A stretch of 8,147 nucleotides of DNA from a bacterium (GTDB lineage: Bacteria; UBP15; UBA6099). A program made the translations under genes and the position numbers. Location of the stretch: NCBI GenBank assembly GCA_029564595.1, contig JAKQPS010000026.1, forward strand, positions 1-8,147. Reading direction: 5' to 3'. Positions 1 to 7,900 of the stretch are shown here, piece by piece (position 1 is the first letter of the stretch; each line of letters starts with the position of its first letter). A model generated the notes under the pieces. That model had not been told where the DNA came from and made no database searches. It saw only the letters and a list, made by a program, of their open reading frames with translations.

Positions 1-2416
1 GGAGGCGTCCGGCGGGGTCGTAAACGAATTCGGAGTCGGAGTCGAGGTAGCCTCGACCGAGGTGAGCAAGCGGATGTGAGGTCTGACGCAGATTCATAGC
101 GGTTATGTTGCCATTATGATCGAAAGAAAGCGATTTGGCAATGTTAAGGTTGGAGATGCCCGAGATGCCGCCGCTCTTGACTGTGTCGAAGATTTCAGAG
201 GCGCGGCCCGCGGGGTCGTATGTGAACGAGGAAGCGGAGACGGCGTTGTTTGCCGAGACGGCGCGTCCGAGGACGTCCAGTTCGAAATAGACCGATGAGC
301 CTGTGTAGTCGTACTGCGCCGACACCGAGACCGGGCGGAGCATGGCGTCTCGGACGATGGAGATGGAATGGCCGTCCTTTTTTGTGAAAGAGGTCATGAG
401 GCCAGCGTCGTTGTAAGTGAAACTTTCGGCCTGATAGCCGGGACGTCTTCGAGAGAGCATGTTGCCGTTGAGATCATAATGAAATGAAGTCAGGCGGCCT
501 GCGGAATCGGTGGACGAGACTAGGAAACCGGGGATGTTGTAGGAGTAGGAGAGAGATTTGTCGTCCGGGCGGACGATGGAAACGACGCGGTCGAGCTTGT
601 CGTACTCGTAAGAAGTTTCGAGGTCGAGCGCGTCGACGTGTTTGACGATGTTGCCGTTTTTGTCGAACGCATAGCGGGATGCGGCGCCGAGAGGGTCGCT
701 GGCGGTGTGGACGAGGCCGTCGGGGGTGTGCTCGTAGGTCCATGACCTGCCGGTGGGATCGGTGACGGAGACCATGTTGTCGACGGAGTCATAGGTGTAG
801 GAAGTGACCGCGTTGAGGGGGTCGATAAACGCGGTGAAACGGTCGAGAGCGTCGTACTGATAATGCCAGAGATTGCCGTTGGGGTCGCGGTGGCCGATGA
901 GATTGCCCATGGCGTCGTAGCCGTATTCGGAGACAATGTCGCCGGGGCCGGCGACGGCGGTGACGTCGCCGAAGTGGTTGTAAGTGTATGAAGCGACGCG
1001 GCCGAGAGCGTCAGTGACGGAAGCGAGGCGGCCGGAGGCGTCGTATGAGTAATCATAAAAGCCGATGGGCATGGTTTCGCGGGTGACGCGGCCCAGTTCG
1101 TCGTAGACGTACGAGAAATCGCGGCCGCAACAGGCGCGGCGGGCGACGACGTTGCCGGAAACATCGTATTCGTAGCTAGTGGAGACGCCCATGGGGTCGG
1201 TGACGGAAACGAGGCGGCCGGGGTCGTCGTATTCGTAGGAGGTGACGCGTTGCATATCGATTGAGTAAGGAAGTTTTACGGCAGTTAGCATGCCCTGATA
1301 GTATTCATAAATCGTGACGCGTTCGAGAGCGTCTTTGGAGCTCGCGCGGCGGTTCATGGGGTCATGGGTAAAGACGGAGGAGTAGCCGCGCGGGTTGGTT
1401 ATCGAAGATGTGTTGCCGAAGGAGTCATAAGCAAACTGTGTGACGCATATCGAGAAATCGTCCATGGGGCCGCCGCAGGGCGCGGAGACGGACTGAACGT
1501 TGCCTTTGTCATTGTATGAATAGTCGGTTTTATTTCCTTTCTGGTCGGTGAAGGACGACGGAAGCCCGCGCGAGTCGTACGTGTAAGAGACGGATTGGCC
1601 GAGAGGGTCGGTGACGCGGACAAGGTTTCCGCGGTGGTCGTATTCATATACGGTCTCGCGGTTAAGAGGGTCTATTTCGCGAGTCGGGAAGTCGAAGACA
1701 GGCTCATATTCGTATTGATAAGCGCCCATGCCGCGGGGATTGGTGCGGTAGACAAGGTTGCCCCTCTCGTCGAACTTCATGACGGAAACGACGCCGTCCG
1801 GAGATTTGACGACGATGGGATTGAGTTGAGGGTCGCGAGTGACGGAGACGCCGTAGGAAAGAGGGCCGACTTCATCCATCAGTTGACCGAAGCGGTCGAT
1901 CTTGTAAGTGTATTCGTTGCCGGAAAGATCGGTGAACCCGGAAGGCGAGGCCGAGTCGGGACTGGGGGCCGGAGAATTCGGGGCTCCGGCGCCTCCGACC
2001 CAAAGCAAGCCTTGCGTCTGGGCCGGATTAAACGCGTATTGGCCGTCGCCGGGGGGATTGACGGCGGATATCCGGTCGGAGTCTCCGTATTCGTATCTAT
2101 ATTCTTTGCCGCGAACGTCCGTCTTCGTTCTCATCTGGCCTTTGGAATTGTAGCTGAACCCCATCGAGAGGCCGTCCGGGAAAGCTATGCCCGCGAGGTC
2201 TCCGCCCGAGCATAAAAAACCGGTTTCCCGCGAGGAATGATATGTGATTCTTTGAACGCATCCGCCGGAGTAGTGGAAACTCCACGAACTGGAGCTTTCG
2301 GTCGGATCGTAGATATCGGTAAGACGGTCGGAACTGTCGTATGTGAACCTGTAGGAGTTGTCATTTCGGTCGGTTTTCTTTTTGAGAAGCCCTCTGCTGT
2401 CATAAGACCACTTTAT
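1..2416 (-). repeat. YD-repeat array, about 34 units, still open at the left edge
   Basis: Residues 815-1619 of the YD gene are degenerate 20-24-residue units of the form YxYDxxGRLxxVTDPxGxxT. Clear examples are SYEYDDPGRLVSVTDPMG, SYTYDSVDNMVSVTDPTG and YDYSYDASGRLASVTDALG. The first units (about 815-950) and the last ones (about 1540-1619) are more degenerate, and the central ones are near consensus. A Pro/Ser/Ala-rich insertion interrupts the array at residues 955-974. A Cys-Cys pair sits at 1243-1244. The repeats are similar at protein level but diverged at DNA level. In solved RHS/TcC structures such repeats wind into a beta-strand cocoon. Confidence 0.92.
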
Positions 2417-4858
2417 GCCGTGTTTAAAATGTTTCGTGTAATTGTCAGCGGGGTCTTTCGTGATGTAAGACCAGTCGCCGGGGCCGTTATGATATATCTC
2501 CTTCGGGCCGTAGCCGAGGAGCCTATTGGTGGAGGCCTCTCCCGTGAAAAGGAACTCGCCGGGCGTGACGGCGACGCCCACGGGATACGCTAGGTCGTTG
2601 ACGTAGGGATGATAGACGCCGATTTCGGGATAGACGCGGTATATTCTGGCGTTGTTAGGCCATGAGTCCACGACGTAAAGCTTATGGTCGGCCCCTAGGG
2701 ACATGGAGGAAAGGTTGAGCGCGAAATTGAAAGTCATCACGGTGTGTCGGGAGGTCGCCGGAAACGGAGCCGTCACATCGAAAGCCGATATGGTCGGAAC
2801 GCCGCCCCTGTTGCTGTGAAGCGCGTAGAGGATGTCGCCGTCAAGGACGAGAGCGCGCGGCTTCGTTATGTCCCCTGCGAACAAGTCGACTCTGTTATGC
2901 TGAAAATCAATCCTTATTATGTTGTTGGATGTGTAATTTGCGACGTAAAGGATTTTGTCGCCTTTTGAAGCGGCTCCCGTCGGGCCTGAGAGGTTCAGTT
3001 CGATCATCTGGCGCAGGCGCAAAGGCTCCAGCTTCTGCATGCATCCCGGATTTCCGCATGTGGAATAGAGAGTGTTTTCGTCAAAACTAGGAATGACGGC
3101 ATGATAACCGTCAACGCGAGCAGGTTGACCGGGACCGGGAACCAACCCTAGATTATAAGAATCCGCGAGCTTGATCGTTTTGCTGCCGTGGAAGTATTCA
3201 AAGTAGTGAGAAATGACGGACCCGTCGACAGGCGAAGTCACGATGATGTTTTCATCCGAGAAGGCAAGCATGTGATAGGATTGCGTCGGCAATTCAGGCT
3301 CCGTTATGTAAACCTGACTTGTGGCCATCCAGAGAGAGCCGTGCTCTATATAGGCCTTGATGTCGCCGCCGGCGCCCGAGGAGATGATTATATCTTCATG
3401 AGGAAAATACAGCTGCTCGATATCCGCTGGATACCACCCACGTCCGTAGGGGCTTGTGTCGAGGCTGAGCACGGGAACATAGTTGCCGTACGCGGAGCCG
3501 AGCCGCAAATCGTCTCCTTGATAATCATACGAAGTCCTGACCCGATAAAAATAGACTCCCGTTTCAAGAGGCTCGTCTTCGCCGGTTAGAACCGCAAAAC
3601 GGGATTCGTCGTCGGATGAACCGGTTACGATATAGGTTTGTGTTAGGTCTCTGAACTTGATTTCCATTGATTGAGTGTCCGGCGGAACATGGCTGGGCGC
3701 GTTTCCAGTGCGAATGTCCAGAAGCTGCCTGACATTGACGCTCCCGCTGTGATACGTGAGAGCGGGAGCGTAACTATCGCCCAGAATCCGAACGGACGGC
3801 GGAGAAACGGAGACTGTCAGGTTGCCTGAATCAACGCCGACTGAAGAGCCGACCATCTTCTGATATTCGCTGTTGGCGGCCCGGACGGGGGTGGCGTCCG
3901 ATATCGACGGCTCTCTCTCTCCGTTGCACGCGCGCGATAAAGTCGTGTTGTAATGGCCGAAACTTATCTCCGAACTCCTGTCCGGAGTGTATATGGAATC
4001 CGTTTCTTGAGTTATTTGCCCGAAAGCAAGCTTGAACGGAAATGCTATAGGCGACATGACGGAAATGTAATCAGGATGATCCATCGGCAACAAACCGTAG
4101 CCTTTCGCCATCAACACCCCGAGTTCCGAATATGACATCATCGGAACGCCGTTCTGAAACACATCCATTCTGCCGAAAGAGTTGTTGAACCTGATCCTGA
4201 AATGTTGAGGCGCATTGAAAGGAATTCGAGCGATCGGCACGACAAACAGAAATTCGCATCCTTCAGAACGCATGTTTTCCTCGTCGTACGCCGAGCAGGT
4301 CGAAAAACTGTCGATATTCGTCATTTCTCCGTTGTTCAAATAAACAAGAGCCAACTGGCCGGCGTCCTCATTGTCTACCAACAATTCGTTTCCGCGCAGA
4401 GACCTGAAAACCAGAGCCAAGGATTCAGAGCCGCCGGCGGCGTTTGCAAGCATGAACAAAACTGTAACATGATCGTTCGGGGGATCCTCGCCGATCTCCT
4501 CCGCTCTGGTCCACGTAAAACTCGCCTCTATAATGTCGTCTCCTTCTGAAAAATCATATGAACATCGGCTTCCTATCATCGACATAGACGACGCCCCTTG
4601 AATCGAGCTCGTCCTGACAACCGCCGAATAATCCTCGCCGTCGCTCTCCAGCGCCACGTCTCCGGTCGCTTCCCAACGCTGAATATTAAGCGTTTGCGTG
4701 GCGAATGAGTCCCCAAGCGTGACATCCTCGTTGAATGAGCCTCTTGATTCTTGCGCGGCGGCGCAAGCGGCTATGACAACGCTCAACGCGAACGCAATAA
4801 ATACAACGCGTTTCGACGCGCGGACCAAGTTCGTTTTTACGGACAAAACTCTCCTCAT
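1..4858 (-). CDS. Secreted RHS/YD-repeat protein with NHL-like propeller, 3' end missing
   Basis: The frame is open from ATG 4858 to the left edge (at least 1,619 codons); I read it through without a stop or frameshift. The start is well fixed: GGGGAG lies 6 bases upstream and an in-frame TAA lies at 4885-4883 with no other start between. Residues 1-35 are a signal peptide. Residues about 40-300 are beta-rich and could be a concanavalin-like jelly roll (weak). Residues about 333-500 resemble the entry region of YD proteins, with SPYGRGW near 469. Residues about 520-805 contain blade-like repeats such as ILYVANYTSNNIIRID and KLYVVDS, typical of NHL propellers. From residue 815 onward there are about 34 YD repeats. 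In known RHS, TcC and teneurin proteins these repeats form a hollow beta-shell that encloses a C-terminal domain. No RHS core is reached, so the cargo, toxin or stop codon lies outside the window. The protein is probably exported and cell-surface or extracellular. It is preceded by another giant gene 47 bases upstream. The YD class is near certain; the function is unknown. Confidence 0.93.
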   Translation of the reverse strand, partial: MRRVLSVKTNLVRASKRVVFIAFALSVVIAACAAAQESRGSFNEDVTLGDSFATQTLNIQRWEATGDVALESDGEDYSAVVRTSSIQGASSMSMIGSRCSYDFSEGDDIIEASFTWTRAEEIGEDPPNDHVTVLFMLANAAGGSESLALVFRSLRGNELLVDNEDAGQLALVYLNNGEMTNIDSFSTCSAYDEENMRSEGCEFLFVVPIARIPFNAPQHFRIRFNNSFGRMDVFQNGVPMMSYSELGVLMAKGYGLLPMDHPDYISVMSPIAFPFKLAFGQITQETDSIYTPDRSSEISFGHYNTTLSRACNGEREPSISDATPVRAANSEYQKMVGSSVGVDSGNLTVSVSPPSVRILGDSYAPALTYHSGSVNVRQLLDIRTGNAPSHVPPDTQSMEIKFRDLTQTYIVTGSSDDESRFAVLTGEDEPLETGVYFYRVRTSYDYQGDDLRLGSAYGNYVPVLSLDTSPYGRGWYPADIEQLYFPHEDIIISSGAGGDIKAYIEHGSLWMATSQVYITEPELPTQSYHMLAFSDENIIVTSPVDGSVISHYFEYFHGSKTIKLADSYNLGLVPGPGQPARVDGYHAVIPSFDENTLYSTCGNPGCMQKLEPLRLRQMIELNLSGPTGAASKGDKILYVANYTSNNIIRIDFQHNRVDLFAGDITKPRALVLDGDILYALHSNRGGVPTISAFDVTAPFPATSRHTVMTFNFALNLSSMSLGADHKLYVVDSWPNNARIYRVYPEIGVYHPYVNDLAYPVGVAVTPGEFLFTGEASTNRLLGYGPKEIYHNGPGDWSYITKDPADNYTKHFKHGIKWSYDSRGLLKKKTDRNDNSYRFTYDSSDRLTDIYDPTESSSSWSFHYSGGCVQRITYHSSRETGFLCSGGDLAGIAFPDGLSMGFSYNSKGQMRTKTDVRGKEYRYEYGDSDRISAVNPPGDGQYAFNPAQTQGLLWVGGAGAPNSPAPSPDSASPSGFTDLSGNEYTYKIDRFGQLMDEVGPLSYGVSVTRDPQLNPIVVKSPDGVVSVMKFDERGNLVYRTNPRGMGAYQYEYEPVFDFPTREIDPLNRETVYEYDHRGNLVRVTDPLGQSVSYTYDSRGLPSSFTDQKGNKTDYSYNDKGNVQSVSAPCGGPMDDFSICVTQFAYDSFGNTSSITNPRGYSSVFTHDPMNRRASSKDALERVTIYEYYQGMLTAVKLPYSIDMQRVTSYEYDDPGRLVSVTDPMGVSTSYEYDVSGNVVARRACCGRDFSYVYDELGRVTRETMPIGFYDYSYDASGRLASVTDALGRVASYTYNHFGDVTAVAGPGDIVSEYGYDAMGNLIGHRDPNGNLWHYQYDALDRFTAFIDPLNAVTSYTYDSVDNMVSVTDPTGRSWTYEHTPDGLVHTASDPLGAASRYAFDKNGNIVKHVDALDLETSYEYDKLDRVVSIVRPDDKSLSYSYNIPGFLVSSTDSAGRLTSFHYDLNGNMLSRRRPGYQAESFTYNDAGLMTSFTKKDGHSISIVRDAMLRPVSVSAQYDYTGSSVYFELDVLGRAVSANNAVSASSFTYDPAGRASEIFDTVKSGGISGISNLNIAKSLSFDHNGNITAMNLRQTSHPLAHLGRGYLDSDSEFVYDPAGRL
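2440..3300 (-). other. NHL-like beta-propeller region of the YD protein
   Basis: Residues about 520-805 show about four clear blade-like repeats and perhaps two weaker ones before them. Each has a GD/AD turn followed by a hydrophobic strand and a second strand: GDKILYVANYTSNNIIRIDF, DGDILYALHSN with ISAFDV, ADHKLYVVDSWPNNARIYRV, and PGEFLFTGEASTNRLLGY. The spacing of roughly 40-50 residues and the (K/P)xxALVL or PVGVAV lead-ins are typical of NHL/YVTN propellers. The region runs directly into the first YD unit. Confidence 0.65.
4754..4858 (-). other. Signal peptide coding segment, possible lipoprotein type
   Basis: The first 35 residues have a basic n-region (Arg2, Arg3, Lys8, Arg13, Lys16, Arg17) and a hydrophobic core VVFIAFALSVVIAA. 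Two cleavage readings fit. Ile29-Ala30-Ala31-Cys32 is an acceptable though non-classic lipobox for signal peptidase II, which would give a lipid-anchored protein. The run A33-A34-A35 before Q36 fits signal peptidase I, which would give a soluble or surface-released protein. The n-region is long, at about 17 residues. Export by Sec is well supported; the choice between the two cleavages is open. Confidence 0.8.
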
Positions 4859-4905
4859 ATCAGTCTCCCCGGCTCTTGCCTGTTATTCCCTCGCTTCATG
4901 TCAAA
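4859..4905 (-). other. 47-base intergenic gap within a probable operon
   Basis: This is the only non-coding stretch in the window, between the TAG of the Ig/YVTN gene and the ATG of the YD-repeat gene. It has no stem-loop with a T tract and no convincing -35/-10 pair, so the two genes are probably transcribed together. The only inverted repeat seen is GGC-AAGA-GCC (3-bp stem), too weak to matter. It also contains most of a 14-codon ATG-to-TGA frame, described under findings. Confidence 0.7.
4865..4870 (-). promoter_or_regulatory. Shine-Dalgarno site of the YD-repeat gene
   Basis: GGGGAG on the minus strand lies 6 bases before ATG 4858, a normal spacing and a good match to the GGAGG consensus. 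With the in-frame TAA at 4885-4883, it fixes this ATG as the start and shows that the YD gene is initiated independently, not as a broken continuation of the upstream gene. Confidence 0.85.
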
Positions 4906-7900
4906 CTAATAGCGAAGCTTTCCAATTATCCGCATTTCAGAAACGCTTATCGCCGTGATTGCGTTAGGCGATATGCTTCGCACATAAGCGTGTTGTCCAT
5001 TGGCTGAAAAATCTATGGCATACGGCTCAAAGATGTCCAAAGATTCAACGCGATTAAGATTGGACATGTCGTAGATTTCAACCCGGTTGTCCTGCGCGCA
5101 TACAACCCAAAGATATCTACCCTGAGGATCCGACTCAATATCGATTGGTTTTGAACATGTTGAAAAAGTGGCGTGCGCCTCGGGCTGCTCTGCTCGCAAA
5201 TAAACCGCCGTTATCGCATCCAACTCGGTGTTCGCAACAAAAAGAAATTCATCGGACGCAGGATTTATCGCTACGGCTTTCGGCCTCGACCCCGGAAGCA
5301 TCGGTATCGACGCGGTCTGCGTCGCGCTTCTAGGATCAAACACGGCAACTCGATCTTCCCCTTGTATGGCCACATACACTTCTCGCCCGTTCGCCGACAT
5401 CGCCATCTTGGACGGGCTTAAACCGATATTGACGTCGTATATGGTTTGACCGGAAGTCATGTCCACAGCCGCCATGGTGTCAGTCAATCCGCTGGACACT
5501 ACCATCGTTCTTAAATCCGGCGTCACTACGTTGGATACCGGCATATCCCCGACCTTCTTGTCTCCGCTGACTTCAAAACCTATCCCATAATTGACCCACG
5601 TATACCCTTGTATCCTGTCCTGTCCCGCTACGCTCGCCACCGCCGGATAATACCTATGGTGATACATCACTTCCAACGGGTTCCCTTCCGTCTCCAACAC
5701 ATTCCTTATCTCTTTTCCTTCAGCCACAATAACCTTGTCATGAATAAAATCAGGAACAAACGCTTCTATAAGACCGCTCGTGTCAACATTAAAACTCCAT
5801 TCATACTCCGATTCGTTTCCGGCTAAATCTTGGAAATTGATCTTTGCATTATATTCCCCATCTATTAGCATTATCGGATATTTAAAAACAACCTCATTAT
5901 TAGGATATTGTGTCGCATCGGGCAAAGCAGGTCTGAACCGTGTGATTTCGAGGGTTGTTTGGGGAATATCAATACCAGACCCAGTTGCAAAATCAGTGAC
6001 TCTTACTTCGATAGGAACTGCTTTGTCGTCAAGCGTGTAGCCGTCAGCAGGAATAACAGGTGGCACAATTTCAGGAGGAGTATTGTCGATAAAAACGTAT
6101 ATAGGTCCTGTGGAAATATTTGCTCCTGTAGTTCTGCTTAAAACTGCTGATACCGCGTAAAGTCCGTCAGGATATATCGTTGTGTCAACCTCGAAAGCGT
6201 AAAAATTATCATTTGCAGAAGGCGAGTATGTAAAATCCGGAGAATCGTTAAATAGTAATTTTATGTTATCAATGGGCGCATGAGCCTCGTTACGGAATAG
6301 CACATTAAATTGCCTTGTCAGTCGAATGTAATCTCCATCGCTAGGTGACACAATGTTGATTGTTGGAAAATCATTTCTTAAATCAATTCCTATGGTAATC
6401 TCGGCAATTAACACATTTCCGGCAAGGTCAGTAGCTCTTGCTCGAAGCGTTCGTGTTGTATAGGTAGGTTGTTCCGGTATTATCCATAGGATATTGAACA
6501 CATTGCCAGATCGGTCGTTTATCAGTGTGGATGGGTTTTCATCGTAACTAAAAGCTACCGAATCAATATCAAAATTATCAGTTGCAATAATCTTAATTAG
6601 AGACCACGGATCTCTAATAATATCTCCATTCACAAGATCGAGAAATGACACTTCTGGAGTCGTGTCGTCTTTAAATACTTCTCGGATAATTTCGAGCACA
6701 TTAGCGTTCGGGCTTTGATCTATAGCTTTGATTATTAATTCGTATGTGCCATCTGGAACTATATCTAGGCTTGTCCCTCCTTCTAGCTGCGCTAATATAG
6801 CGCCATGAGCATAATAACCTGCGTCAGAATATTCTTGGTCATATTCTCCATTCCATATCACTTCGATTGGCGTGTTTGATCCGGTTCTTCTAAAAACTAT
6901 TTCCTTAGTGTCACGATTTCTTACCGTAATGAACCATTCATAGCCGCTTTCGTCACTAATATCTGCGGATATTCTCAAATAGTCATTTACACCAACGCTG
7001 GAAGGATTTGTTGGCGATATAAAGCTGTTTGATACAATTATGCTGGATGCTTCCGGCGGCGTAATATCGCCAAAGACAACCAAATGATATATTTCGCTAT
7101 GAGATTCAGATATCATACTGCCTGTTTCCAGATCATAACTGCGGGCGAAGATGTGGTGGTCGCCGGGGGTGTCGAACGGGCTGACTTGCGCGGCGAAGTT
7201 GCCTTCTGGGTCTGCGGTTGTTGAGCCAATCATTTGATATGAGCCGCTGCTGCAGATATGTGTCGGAGCGAGCGTTATTCCTGCGGCGGCGAGGGCGGAT
7301 TGGTTCCATGTGTAGTGATCGTCTTCCGGGATGCCGGGGGTGTTGACTCCCTGCGGATCGGCGGGGGCGACGAGCGCGTCGGCAGCCAGCGCCTGTACCG
7401 GGATCCCCATTGTTTCGAGTTGCGTGAATAGTGCAAGCGGAGCGAATACGGTTGCTTTAATTGTTTGTTGCTCTGTTGGAATGCTGATGACTCCCGCGGA
7501 GACGCTTTCCATGCCGTCTGCCCACCATATCGGCTTTTCTCGCATTTCTGCTGCGATGACGTTCGGCTCGTCTTCGAACTGTTCCATTCCCCATATAACC
7601 ATACCGTCGTACACTTCTCCACCGAACGAAAGAGGGGTGTAAGAGCCGATGTAGGCTTGCTGATCCGCGTCCCAGCGCAGATAAGCCGGAGAGCCAGAGC
7701 GGATGGAACAAACTTGCTGTTGGGCAATGAGCGGAGAAGCCAGCGTGTACGGGGCGGGCGCTCCAGAGGCTGGCGCGAGCAGCGCGGGACCGTATCCATC
7801 AATTTCGTAGCCGCTGAAAGATTGCCCTGATATAGCGTCTAACACTTGCGATACCATTGAATAGTGGTCGCCGCTCTGGCTTGTCGGATTCCCGGCTGTG

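Noticed and set aside
520-1164. 214-codon open frame on the minus strand
   Set aside because: It overlaps the YD array in another frame. The product is almost only Ser, Thr, Pro and Ala, the expected frame-shifted reading of YD codons, while the YD frame shows strong repeat motifs.
1595-2215. 206-codon open frame on the plus strand
   Set aside because: It lies wholly antisense to the YD array. Its composition (Val, Arg, Gly, Asp-rich, no domain pattern) is what antisense reading of GTC/TCC/GGC-rich codons gives.
3188-3589. 133-codon plus-strand frame
   Set aside because: It is antisense to the well-supported entry and propeller region of the YD protein and has no recognisable motif.
4751-4766. 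Perfect inverted repeat TTGCGC-GGCG-GCGCAA
   Set aside because: It is a 6-bp stem inside the signal peptide codons, explained by Ala/Cys codons (GCG, TGC, GCC). There is no T tract and it sits in coding sequence, so it is not a terminator.
4859-4905. Possible frame break joining the two genes into one
   Set aside because: The downstream gene has its own Shine-Dalgarno site, ATG and signal peptide, and the upstream protein ends at a complete propeller blade. They are two genes, not one broken gene.
7465-7830. 121-codon plus-strand frame, and minus-strand frames at 7275-7802 and 7457-7711
   Set aside because: All lie inside the Ig/YVTN gene in other frames and show Arg/Ser-rich low-information products with no domain features or ribosome binding site.
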